Origin: JADLHS01 sp036274115 | Lineage (GTDB): Bacteria > Verrucomicrobiota > Verrucomicrobiia > Limisphaerales > JADLHS01 | Assembly: GCA_036274115.1 (NCBI GenBank) | Contig: DASUGI010000078.1 | Coordinates: forward strand, 1-64,000 | DNA: 64,000 bases | Direction of reading: 5' to 3' | Shown here: in pieces, positions 26,228 through 35,149 of the stretch | Numbering within the stretch: the stretch's first letter is position 1 | Layout of the letters: each line of letters starts with the position of its first letter | Program-made: the position numbers and the translations under genes | The notes under the pieces: model-generated | The model's database searches: none | The model's input: the letters and a program-made list of their open reading frames with translations, nothing else | What the model was told of the DNA's origin: nothing

Positions 26228-26812
26228 TCAGTCGCAGGAAACGATGCGATCACACTGTCGCGCCAATACGGCCAGGCCACCTTCGTTCCAAATCACGCGA
26301 TCGGCGCGAGCCATCTTTTCCTCGATCGGCATTTGCGCAGCAATGCGCTGGTCAATCTGCTCCGGGGTCCATCCGCGGCGCGCGAGGCGCTGCCGCTGAG
26401 TACGAGCTGAGCAGGCGATGCAAACAACGGTGTCAAATTCCGACTCCACGCGGGTTTCAAACAGCAGGGGGATGATCACTGCGGCCTGCGCGCGTTGGGC
26501 CTTTTTCCAGTCCGTCAGTTGCGCCTGCCAGAGTTGCTGGATGCGCGGATGAAGAATCGCTTCCAGCTTTTTTCGGGCGGTCTCATTTTGAAAAACCACC
26601 TCGGCCAGGGCTTGACGGTTCAGCTCACCCGGGGCATCAAACACCGTCGAACCGAATACGCCGCGGATCTCCTCCAAAGCGGGTTCTCCCGGGCGGACGA
26701 CCTGGCGAGCCAAATCATCGGTGTCCACCACGGCCACACCACGTTCGGCCAGGAGTTCCGCCACCGTGGACTTACCCATGCCCACACCACCGGTCAAACC
26801 AAGAGTCCTCAT
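26228..26812 (-). CDS. coaE: Dephospho-CoA kinase
   Basis: The 194-residue protein matches CoaE in length. It begins with the P-loop GLTGGVGMGKST (residues 5-16), followed by the VVDTDDLARQVV motif, the helical EAILHPRI segment, an IPLLFE motif and a QRLARRG-type lid. It phosphorylates the 3'-hydroxyl of dephospho-CoA in the last step of CoA synthesis in the cytoplasm. The GH57 gene follows 83 bases downstream on the same strand. Confidence 0.95.
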   Translation of the reverse strand: MRTLGLTGGVGMGKSTVAELLAERGVAVVDTDDLARQVVRPGEPALEEIRGVFGSTVFDAPGELNRQALAEVVFQNETARKKLEAILHPRIQQLWQAQLTDWKKAQRAQAAVIIPLLFETRVESEFDTVVCIACSARTQRQRLARRGWTPEQIDQRIAAQMPIEEKMARADRVIWNEGGLAVLARQCDRIVSCD

Positions 26813-26815
26813 GCA

Positions 26816-26853
26816 AAATAAAACCGCGGCCTACCATTGAGGTTGGCCGCGGT
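26816..26853 (-). terminator. Rho-independent terminator of the M36 protease gene
   Basis: The arms CCGCGGCC (26825-26832) and GGCCGCGG (26846-26853), extended inwards by ACC/GGT, form a strong hairpin. On the minus strand TTTTATTTT follows. It lies just after the metalloprotease stop codon (26872) and before coaE, so it ends the protease transcript. Confidence 0.85.
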
Positions 26854-26871
26854 GGAATTCATTGTCTGCCG

Positions 26872-29800
26872 TCAGGGAACGGGAACAATGGCACGATAGA
26901 ACCGGACTGAATTGGTTCCAGTATCCGTATACTGGATCACCCCGCCCGCAGCAACATTCGTTGAAATATTCTCCCAACCGGGTGGCGCCAGACTCGCGGT
27001 GCCCTGGAGCACATATTGCTGATTGGTCTGGCCCAAAACCTGGATGAGCAAACTTCCACCCGGCTGACGCGTAATTTGAAGCGTGGCTGGCGTCGATGCA
27101 TTAATCGGCACTCCCAGTGGCAAACTTAGATTGTCGATAAACGCCGCATCCAGTCCGGCACTGTTGTTGCCGTCCTTGACGTAGCGCCATTCCAACGTGT
27201 GAAGCCCTGCGGAAAGATTAAATGGATAATTAAACCAGCCGACCTCGCCGGACCATTGGGCCACCAGGTTGCCGTCCACGTAGAATTTCAAGAAGTCCCA
27301 ACCGGCCTCGGAACTCACCTTGAAGTAGAAGGACGCCGTGCCGCCACCGAAATTGGTGGTGAGCACCAGGGAACTGGTCTGATTGTTGGTGATCGGTCCG
27401 GACCGGGCGGAGAAGCTCCCGGCCAGAACCGTGTTGGTCTGCACCTGCCAGGGAATATTTCCGGCAGAAGACCAACCCAGTTGCGAGAGATTTCCGGTTT
27501 CGAAGTCGTCAGAATAGGTCAAGGCCGCGAAATTGGCGGTCAGGCTGAGGTTGGAAGTCACCACAATCGCCAGCGGATTGTCGGTGGCGGCGACGTCGCC
27601 GGTCCAACCGGTGAATCCAAAGAATTCATTTGGGGTAGCCGTGATTACCGCAGTCGAGTTGCTGAGGACATCGATTGAGGTGGGCGCGGCGGTGCCACCG
27701 GCACTTTGACTTACTGTCACCCGATAAACCGTCCCCGGAGTGAACGCGTGATGGAGGAAGGCGGCGCCAGACACGCCATCATAACCATCAATGACGATGA
27801 AGTAGCTTTGATTGGACCGCACCGCCAGAGTCAACGAACTGAAACCTCCGGGAGCTCCGACATAGGCGTCGTCATTGCCTGCCAGATTCGTAAGGTTCGC
27901 CACATGGTTGCCTTGGTACACCGCGAGAAGCGTATCAAAAGTGGAGTTGGTCGTACTGAGCCACAGGAGACCATCGGCCGAAGGAGTGAACCACCACCAG
28001 ATTGATTTACCACCCATGTTGCCAACGTGGTTGGGTTCGCCAAATTCTTTGGTCGCCTTGCGGTTGTTGGCGCTGGTGACGTCAGCGCTATTGGTCAGCG
28101 CCAGCGCATTGCCAAGGAAATCATTTACCGGTCCTAAATCGCGGTACGTTACCTGGAGCGATACCGGCACCGAGGTGTTTCCGGCAAAATCAGTGGCTCG
28201 CACCATGATAACATTTTGTCCCGGCTGAAGGGTGACATTCCTGCTCCAGTTGGTACTCAGCGGACCTCGGAGGAACTCTGAAGCTGACACGGTGATCGTC
28301 TCCGGCTGTCCCATGCCCGGAGTGGGGATCAAGGTGACGGTAATCTTATCAATTCCGGAAGGATTCGGACCGACATCATTCGCGGTGCCCTGGAGCACAA
28401 TCCGGTTCGTCGTCACCAAAACCCCGCTCTGCGGTGTGGTCACGGCCACGATCGGCGCATTGGTGTCAGCCAGGCTGCCCGGACCAATGTCCAGCACCAC
28501 GTTACCCACGCTGTTCTTATTCCTTCCTGCCACAACGATTCGATAGCCCACGCCCGCCTGGGCGTCATAGGTAACAAAGGCTCCGGGACGCGTCGCAGTA
28601 CCCACTGCGGAGACCACTGGCTGCAAGGTGTTGATCGTGCTGGAGCCCGGCAGATTCGTGTAAACGGCCACCACGGTCTGGAAGCCACTTCCTCCGGTAT
28701 CAATCAGGATATTGGTCGCGACTGGCGAAGTAAAGTTCCACCATAAGGACGCGGCCACGCTGCTGACACCGGCATGAGCCATTTCATTGGTCTCCATCGT
28801 GGCTCGCTTGTTACTGGTGAAATAATTCGTTCCCCCAGCAGGGACCTTGGTCGCATTCGTAAAGTAGTCGTTCGGCGGGAGCGGGATGATCACGTAGGTG
28901 ACCGAATTGGAACTGTTGGTCTTGCCAAGTGCCGAAACCACAACAGGGATCGTGACGGAGTCCGGGGGTGGCACGAGGAACGTTGAACTGTAGGTGCCGT
29001 CATTGGCAAATTTATCAGGCGCAACGCCGTCATTGCGGAACACCAGGTTGGTTTCACCAATGGTGGCTACAATGGTAGCATTCGTAACCGGAAACGCGTC
29101 CGCCACGTTCACGAAAATGGCATTGGTATCTCCTGCAAAAAGAACGGTCGACGAGGGTGGCGTGATCCTCACCTCGAGGATTCCGTCAGGCTCGCCGATC
29201 ACCACATCGGGTGGCAGGTCAAATGCCTCAACGATTCCAACCGTCGTGTCGCTGGTAGGACATTCGGCAGAATAGCCCATGCCACGTTTGGCAAAGCCGA
29301 GCCAGATTTCGTTGTAAAGGCTGCCACCAGTGTTGATCTCGTCCGCTTGAATGATGGCATCGCGCGCCTCGAGGAAAGTGGCGTTTGCCGGCGCCAACTT
29401 CAACCCGTCGGTGACCAACTGGAGCGCGATTTGATTGCCGTTCGTCCAACCCAGCTTTTGAACCAGATTCGCCCGGACCTCCCAAAGCGTCACGCACCAG
29501 ACTTCGCCCTGGTTATGGACCTCGTTAGCCGACCCACCGCCAACGATCGGATTTATAGGAATACCTGCATGCGGATCCGCCTGCGTCGGATCGATGTCTT
29601 TGAAGGTCAGCGGATTCTTGGACAGGTCCGTGGTGTACGGGTAGCGCCGAATCCCAAAGTAATAGTTTTCGAAAAGTCCGAAGAAATCGTACGTCACGTA
29701 TCCACCCGAGGGGTAAGTCCCGTTCAGCGTGTCAGAGGGTTCGCTAAGAAGCGACAACGCGTAGAAATCCGACCAGCCTTCTCCCATCCCACCGGTTTGC

Positions 29801-31401
29801 AATTCGGTGATACCAGCCCCACCTCCCAGCAAACGATCGGACGTGCCATGCGTCAGTTCGTGGAATACGACCTCCCGATCCAGCGAGCCATCCCGGTCCG
29901 GGGTCGGTCCGTCGAAAACAAACATTGAGATCACTCCGGGAATGCCATCCGGTGCGGGCGAATAGGTGGCATTGTTCGCATACCCCAGAGTGGCGCCGGC
30001 CTGCACGAGGCAAATCATTGCATCGTTACCCAATCCGCCGCGATTAAAGTTCGTGGTTTGAAAATTCCCAGCGCTCTCGGTAAAGCCCAACTGGTAAAGA
30101 CGGTCATGATAGTAGTTCGCGTCGTGAAACAGTTGCACGGTGGAGGCGGCCTGGTAACTGAGCGGCGCTCCCGTAAGATTCAATGGGAAATTGAAAACCC
30201 GGCCAGCACCTCCAGTGGGCCGCGCCACATCGGGCAACTGATTGTAGTCCCGATCCAAAAAGGCGTCAGCATTGTTGCCGATCGTGTTGTTGTTGGTGTT
30301 ATTGTCATTGATCCAGCCCGCAGGCGAAGCGTTCGTGTCCAGAGCGCCATTGGAATACAGCACTAAAACCCGATTGGTCGTCGGAGGTTGATTGGTCGAA
30401 GGGGTCGGCCAACCAGGCGAGAACGGGGACGGGCTGTCGTTCGTGTATACATTGAAGCTTGCGGCTTTAAGATGGACGTTCAGGCTGCGGCGCAGCAGCA
30501 CTTCACGCGTTTCGGCATCGACCAGAACCATGTAACGATTCAGCTGAGGACGCGCGGTGAAGATCACCCGCCAGCAGAGCCGCATGGAATCGCGTCCCAA
30601 GGGAAGCCAGACGAGTTCCGTCCAGGCCGGTCCCGTAAGTCCTTCCCCCTGGAGAATCTGCTTCTTTTCAGCCCCTTCAGGTTGCTGCGCCGTCTCAATC
30701 AGCGATTCCTCAATCTGGCCGCCAACGTTCTGTGCTGCCGAAACAACGGCCTGAACCGCCGAAACCGACGGTCCGGACCTCCAGTCGGGAACGCCTCGGT
30801 CCGCGGCGCTGACCGCCTCAGGAACAAAGTGGCTTTGCAGATTCACCAACTCGCCATTGCCGGTGACGTTGGCAACGAACAAGCCATCGAACACCGGGAT
30901 CTCGCCAACGGTCTGTTCCCAAACAACGGTGCGGAGGCCACTCTGCGGCGTGACCGAATCGCGTTTCACTCTCGCGGAATCAAGAGCCTGGGCATCGTGG
31001 CCAAACAAGGCAGCGTATTCGTTTACAAACGCCTTCACGACACGGTGGCTGTCATTGGCCGGCAGGGCGCTGAGTTGAGCGGCACTCAGTCCTTTGCCTG
31101 CACTGTTTGGGCCGCTCAGAAAACCACGGCGCGCGGATATCAAACGAGGTACACCAAGAAGCTTGTCCCGCTCCACCTTGGCCCCAGGGACCAGTTCTTT
31201 CAGGCGAGCCTCAGCCTGAATCCGGTTGGCCTCTGCGGCAGACGGTGCCGCCATCGGCGACGACGACGAGGGCAACGACGAAGTTGCTACCGTGGCGCGG
31301 ACGTCGTAATCCGCCAACCCTGTCGGCTCGGACGGCTTGATTACTCCATAACTTGGGGTGGCGATCAGCGCGCCACAAACGAAAATGATAGATCGGAACA
31401 T
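26872..31401 (-). CDS. Secreted M36 (fungalysin-type) metalloprotease, multidomain
   Basis: The ATG at 31401 starts a good signal peptide (MFRSIIFVCGALIATPSYG); the open frame reaches 50 codons further up without signal character. The ~1,509-residue chain has an N-terminal FTP-like propeptide, then an M36 domain with His514-Glu-Leu-Thr-His518 and a downstream GEGWSD that supplies the third zinc ligand. C-terminal to it are beta-sandwich modules (two with WWWFTP/LWWNFTSP pre-peptidase-like signatures), an InlB-like TPNEFFGFTGWTGD repeat, a jelly-roll with SAGLHTLEWRYVKDG, and the terminal domain shared with neighbouring secreted proteins. It probably degrades protein outside the cell. The strong terminator at 26816-26853 follows. 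Confidence 0.88.
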   Translation of the reverse strand: MFRSIIFVCGALIATPSYGVIKPSEPTGLADYDVRATVATSSLPSSSSPMAAPSAAEANRIQAEARLKELVPGAKVERDKLLGVPRLISARRGFLSGPNSAGKGLSAAQLSALPANDSHRVVKAFVNEYAALFGHDAQALDSARVKRDSVTPQSGLRTVVWEQTVGEIPVFDGLFVANVTGNGELVNLQSHFVPEAVSAADRGVPDWRSGPSVSAVQAVVSAAQNVGGQIEESLIETAQQPEGAEKKQILQGEGLTGPAWTELVWLPLGRDSMRLCWRVIFTARPQLNRYMVLVDAETREVLLRRSLNVHLKAASFNVYTNDSPSPFSPGWPTPSTNQPPTTNRVLVLYSNGALDTNASPAGWINDNNTNNNTIGNNADAFLDRDYNQLPDVARPTGGAGRVFNFPLNLTGAPLSYQAASTVQLFHDANYYHDRLYQLGFTESAGNFQTTNFNRGGLGNDAMICLVQAGATLGYANNATYSPAPDGIPGVISMFVFDGPTPDRDGSLDREVVFHELTHGTSDRLLGGGAGITELQTGGMGEGWSDFYALSLLSEPSDTLNGTYPSGGYVTYDFFGLFENYYFGIRRYPYTTDLSKNPLTFKDIDPTQADPHAGIPINPIVGGGSANEVHNQGEVWCVTLWEVRANLVQKLGWTNGNQIALQLVTDGLKLAPANATFLEARDAIIQADEINTGGSLYNEIWLGFAKRGMGYSAECPTSDTTVGIVEAFDLPPDVVIGEPDGILEVRITPPSSTVLFAGDTNAIFVNVADAFPVTNATIVATIGETNLVFRNDGVAPDKFANDGTYSSTFLVPPPDSVTIPVVVSALGKTNSSNSVTYVIIPLPPNDYFTNATKVPAGGTNYFTSNKRATMETNEMAHAGVSSVAASLWWNFTSPVATNILIDTGGSGFQTVVAVYTNLPGSSTINTLQPVVSAVGTATRPGAFVTYDAQAGVGYRIVVAGRNKNSVGNVVLDIGPGSLADTNAPIVAVTTPQSGVLVTTNRIVLQGTANDVGPNPSGIDKITVTLIPTPGMGQPETITVSASEFLRGPLSTNWSRNVTLQPGQNVIMVRATDFAGNTSVPVSLQVTYRDLGPVNDFLGNALALTNSADVTSANNRKATKEFGEPNHVGNMGGKSIWWWFTPSADGLLWLSTTNSTFDTLLAVYQGNHVANLTNLAGNDDAYVGAPGGFSSLTLAVRSNQSYFIVIDGYDGVSGAAFLHHAFTPGTVYRVTVSQSAGGTAAPTSIDVLSNSTAVITATPNEFFGFTGWTGDVAATDNPLAIVVTSNLSLTANFAALTYSDDFETGNLSQLGWSSAGNIPWQVQTNTVLAGSFSARSGPITNNQTSSLVLTTNFGGGTASFYFKVSSEAGWDFLKFYVDGNLVAQWSGEVGWFNYPFNLSAGLHTLEWRYVKDGNNSAGLDAAFIDNLSLPLGVPINASTPATLQITRQPGGSLLIQVLGQTNQQYVLQGTASLAPPGWENISTNVAAGGVIQYTDTGTNSVRFYRAIVPVP

Positions 31402-31775
31402 TTGCTTGATACGGGTACGATGTATACCCAACGAAGTGTTTTCGGCCGACCGGGAACTCATCGCGTTGGGAGCGTTGCATGCATTTCCAGTCCTCCAGCT
31501 GCAGTTGGCAGCCGCAGTAAGTTGTTTCCGGTTAAAATTCATCATAGGCAATTGGGTTGCGGTTCAACATTGCAAGCGTTGCCTGACTTGCTCCCATTTA
31601 ACAAACAAGAAATCGTGCATCGGTCTGCTTTTCGGATCCTTACGGTTCTGAAAGGAACGTCAACGGCAGTTTCCATCGCCGCCATATGCCAGCTCAAATC
31701 GCGCATACCTTTGCAGACCGACTCCGTTTACGGACCGCCAAAAATCAGACACCTCAATCAGCCACCTCAAGGTTG
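31402..31775. other. 374-base gap upstream of the M36 protease gene
   Basis: This gap lies between the protease start and the stop of the 1,121-residue protein gene. It must hold the protease promoter and leader if that gene is not expressed from the upstream operon. No hairpin, repeat or small gene was recognised. Confidence 0.5.
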
Positions 31776-34700
31776 CTAGTAGCTGACACGATAGAACTTG
31801 CGGACGGCACCCGGCACTGCATTGGTATCCCAAACCGTGGCGGTAACCTTTGTTGGTCCGTTGTTCGTGTATCTGGTCAGGGTCTGCCACCCACTCAATG
31901 AGTCGTTGGTCGTGTATTCGACCTTGTACGCAACATTCGGCAGCGCCTGCCAGGAAATGGTGAAGGCCTGCGGCACTGGCATCGTCCCCGTCAACACCAG
32001 GCTGTCAAACGGCGTAGGATCCGAGAAATTGGGAACGCCATCTCCATCAGAATCGATGATTTGACTATTGCGCAAGGCGCGGTTCACTTTCGCTGTCTGG
32101 CCGTTGATGATCACATCGGTCGAACTGTTTGGACCGGCAAAGCCGGGCACCCAACGCAAGCGACCGCCGAACTGCCCATCCAGATATTCTTCGGGCAACT
32201 GAGGCACTCCGTTGGACTGCGGCGGGGTCACCCCGAGCCGCGCCGCGGCGTAGTAGATGGTGAGGTTGGGATCGATCTGCAACTCGTTCGCATAGTTGGC
32301 GCCCAGGCTGCTAAGGTCCAGCATGTCCGTGTAAAGGCCATTTTGACTGCCGGTCCCACTGAAGGTGAAGTAGGGATCCAAACCGATAGCGGACAGGACC
32401 AACTCGCCTATCGCGACGTTGTTGGCGTAACCTGCCGGGCTGGCTCCGCGATCCTCGCCCGCCCAGGTATGGATCGGATACGCAAAGTCCGGAGCCTCGC
32501 TGGTGAAGCTCGACCCAAGCAAATCTCCCGTTTGCGGCTTAATCAATAGGTTAAAGCCGTGATCCACGACAAAAAGGTTGGAACTTTCGCCAGTATCGAA
32601 GAGTGAACCGGTGACATTAAAATTGAGGGTTCCCCCGACGAACAGGGCGTAATTGTCAAACTTCAGCGTGTTGGCGAAGAAATCAGTGTTAAAGCCCGAC
32701 GAACTGGAGCCGCCCTCCAGTTTACCGTCCAGGAACTGAAGCGTCATCGAGTCAACGGCGAGCAAAGTACCGTTGTTCTGGAAGTAGTCGCTGTTTACAA
32801 CCAGTACCCAGGCATCGACCGTCCCGGTGTTCGTGTTAACAAAGCTGGAGTACGGCACCAGCCGGTCATCCCCGAAATGGCCCTCGTTAAAGATGAAGAA
32901 GTAGCCCGCATTAGTGAAGAAAAGGACGTTTGGCGCGGCCGTTTGATTCCAGTTCTGAAAGCTGCCGAGCTGCAGAGTGATATCACCGTTGAAGCTCAAG
33001 TGTTGTGCATCAATGGACAGGTTTTCTCCGATGTTCAGGTTGTCATCCACCACCAGGTTCGTGCTGTGGGTGACCATCCGCTGGACGACGACGGGTTGAG
33101 TGGTTGTGAGTGCCGTGGCATCGACCATCAAAGTTTGGAGTCCCATGATCACGGTATTGGTGAGGGGCAAAAGCTCCGCGACGATATTCGTAAAGCCACT
33201 GTTCGTGGCGTAACTGACCGTTCCCCAACCGGCCGACAGCTGCACATCGATATTTCCATTGATGGGACTTCGCAGAGTGACGCCGTTCAAACCGCTCGCT
33301 CCCGCAGTGACGCCCGTAAAAGGAAAGGTTGATGCTTGATCCAACAGATTGGCGGCCGCCTGGTTGATGGTGGTGGCCGTGGTGATCTCAGTGGCGGGAG
33401 TTGTCACCGCATCCCTCCAGGTGCGCAGTTCGCCGTTAACCGTGATCGTTTGTCCGTCGGTTGTACCGGCGGTATTGGTGATCAGCACCGTTGCCACTAC
33501 GTTGGTCCCTTCGGTTACAACGTTCGTGAAGGAGTAGTTGTTGGTGATTATCACCGTCGCCGTGTTGTTCCAGACCGCGCTCCACGCTTGAATGGTTCCC
33601 GTGAGGCGAGCAACCGTGTCGCGGGCCATGCTTTGAACCCTCAGGCTTCCATTCGTCGATGCCAGATTGAAATCAAGATTCTGGCAGTCAATCACGGCAT
33701 TGCTGCTCGAGATCAGGTTCGGGGTGTTGATGGTGATCGAGCCTTCCGCACGGATTCGCGTCTCACTCAGATTCAGGTTGTCGGCGTTAATGCGAACTCT
33801 GCCCGGAATGTTGGTATAGGTGCCCGCGGGAATCAGCGGCGGGGTCGAAACGAGATTATTAGCCGTGGCTCCGTAAGCGGCGTATTCGCCCGCTTCCACC
33901 ACCGTATTTGTCACGGAATCGAACCCAATGTCAGTGCTGGTCAGAATCGCACTGGAACTCAGGAAGAAGTTAGCTTCCGGATAACCGTGATTGCCGGACC
34001 CTCCGCCGATAAACCCGATTCGATCCATCAGGTAGTTGCGCGGGCGGTTGCCGACCGGCGGGCATCCAATCTGGTTGGCCGAGAAACCGCGGTTGGTGCT
34101 GGAAGCCAATTCATCCGACAGCCAGATATACGCGGGTTCGGGAAGACCCGTTACGGCGTTGGGTAGGTCGACCGCGATAATTGCTTCAATCGTCTGAAAG
34201 TTATTGGTTGGAATTTGTGACGGCGTGAACCCCATTGCCACGCTGCCGTTGGCGCCAACAAACACGGCGCCTTTGGTCAGGTTGGTGATCAGCGTAATCG
34301 TCCGGGTGACGATTTGGGTCACATTCGTCGACGGTCCGGTGAAATTGGTGAGGACGATATCCACCGCTCCAATCGGATTGATGTAAGAGTCCGCGAACGG
34401 ACCAAAGAGCGCGATGGTTGGCGGTGCTGGCGAACCCTGCGGAGGTTGGATTCCGCCTCGCGATTGCGCTATCGTTCCGTTCCAAAGAATGCCGCTGGTC
34501 AGAGGATAATTCTGGCTGTAGCCGGCTTGGGCCCAGTACAGATCGCTGATTCCGAGGTCGGGAGTAAATTCATTGCGGCCAACTGTGGTTGACGTGCCCG
34601 CTGGCGAAGCCCAAACCGGGGTCACTTCCAAACCGCTGCGCGAAAGGTTTACATTCTTTCCGTCCAATCGAATCTCTCCATTGGGCCCGGAAAGCATGGA

Positions 34701-35141
34701 TGCCGGCCTTCTCCCGCCACCGACAATGTTCGTCGCGGAAATCCACAAATAACTCGGTAACACGGGCGACTGGGCACAGGGCGCCAAGAGTACCACGGGA
34801 GAGTCAAGAGCCTGAATCAATCCATTCGGGCCGTTGAAATAGTTGGCGGCCATGGTCCGCAGGCCATTCGCCGTGTTAACGGTGTCGAATCGAAAACCAA
34901 CCGATCCCTGCAAGGTACCGTTGTTGGTAAAGTTCCTCGTATTGGAGGTATCAAACGGCTTGCTCGTGGCGATTTGGAACGTACCGATGTTAACGAAATT
35001 CGTCGCGTCAACCTGCGGCGGGAACGTGACCAGGCCGCTGTTGAAGTACGTCGCGTCGGTAGCCCGCGACAGCAGCGGCGCGACCAACGCTACGAGGACC
35101 AGACTGCAGAGCCGTTTCATAGATGCAAAACTACTTTTCAC
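31776..35141 (-). CDS. Giant secreted beta-rich protein (1,121 aa)
   Basis: The frame starts with a signal peptide; the ATG at codon 8 (MKRLCSLVLVALVAPLLS) is also possible. The mature chain is Thr/Asn/Gly-rich with many short beta strands and repeated NxGxL, TNTxT and TxTxxN patterns, compatible with beta-helix or adhesin folds; RIRAEGSITINTPNLISS is filamentous-haemagglutinin-like. Near the C-terminus a DSDGDGVPNFSDPTPFDS stretch resembles a thrombospondin type-3 calcium repeat. The end is the shared C-terminal domain (YKVEYTTNDSLSGWQTL ... RKFYRV). It is the last gene of a three-gene operon and starts 8 bases after the 746-residue protein's stop. No named family was recognised. Confidence 0.75.
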   Translation of the reverse strand: MKSSFASMKRLCSLVLVALVAPLLSRATDATYFNSGLVTFPPQVDATNFVNIGTFQIATSKPFDTSNTRNFTNNGTLQGSVGFRFDTVNTANGLRTMAANYFNGPNGLIQALDSPVVLLAPCAQSPVLPSYLWISATNIVGGGRRPASMLSGPNGEIRLDGKNVNLSRSGLEVTPVWASPAGTSTTVGRNEFTPDLGISDLYWAQAGYSQNYPLTSGILWNGTIAQSRGGIQPPQGSPAPPTIALFGPFADSYINPIGAVDIVLTNFTGPSTNVTQIVTRTITLITNLTKGAVFVGANGSVAMGFTPSQIPTNNFQTIEAIIAVDLPNAVTGLPEPAYIWLSDELASSTNRGFSANQIGCPPVGNRPRNYLMDRIGFIGGGSGNHGYPEANFFLSSSAILTSTDIGFDSVTNTVVEAGEYAAYGATANNLVSTPPLIPAGTYTNIPGRVRINADNLNLSETRIRAEGSITINTPNLISSSNAVIDCQNLDFNLASTNGSLRVQSMARDTVARLTGTIQAWSAVWNNTATVIITNNYSFTNVVTEGTNVVATVLITNTAGTTDGQTITVNGELRTWRDAVTTPATEITTATTINQAAANLLDQASTFPFTGVTAGASGLNGVTLRSPINGNIDVQLSAGWGTVSYATNSGFTNIVAELLPLTNTVIMGLQTLMVDATALTTTQPVVVQRMVTHSTNLVVDDNLNIGENLSIDAQHLSFNGDITLQLGSFQNWNQTAAPNVLFFTNAGYFFIFNEGHFGDDRLVPYSSFVNTNTGTVDAWVLVVNSDYFQNNGTLLAVDSMTLQFLDGKLEGGSSSSGFNTDFFANTLKFDNYALFVGGTLNFNVTGSLFDTGESSNLFVVDHGFNLLIKPQTGDLLGSSFTSEAPDFAYPIHTWAGEDRGASPAGYANNVAIGELVLSAIGLDPYFTFSGTGSQNGLYTDMLDLSSLGANYANELQIDPNLTIYYAAARLGVTPPQSNGVPQLPEEYLDGQFGGRLRWVPGFAGPNSSTDVIINGQTAKVNRALRNSQIIDSDGDGVPNFSDPTPFDSLVLTGTMPVPQAFTISWQALPNVAYKVEYTTNDSLSGWQTLTRYTNNGPTKVTATVWDTNAVPGAVRKFYRVSY

Positions 35142-35149
35142 TTGTTATA

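Noticed and set aside
30388..31779. A 463-codon plus-strand open frame
   Set aside because: It is antisense to the M36 protease propeptide and its upstream gap, and is Arg/Gln-rich without domain character.
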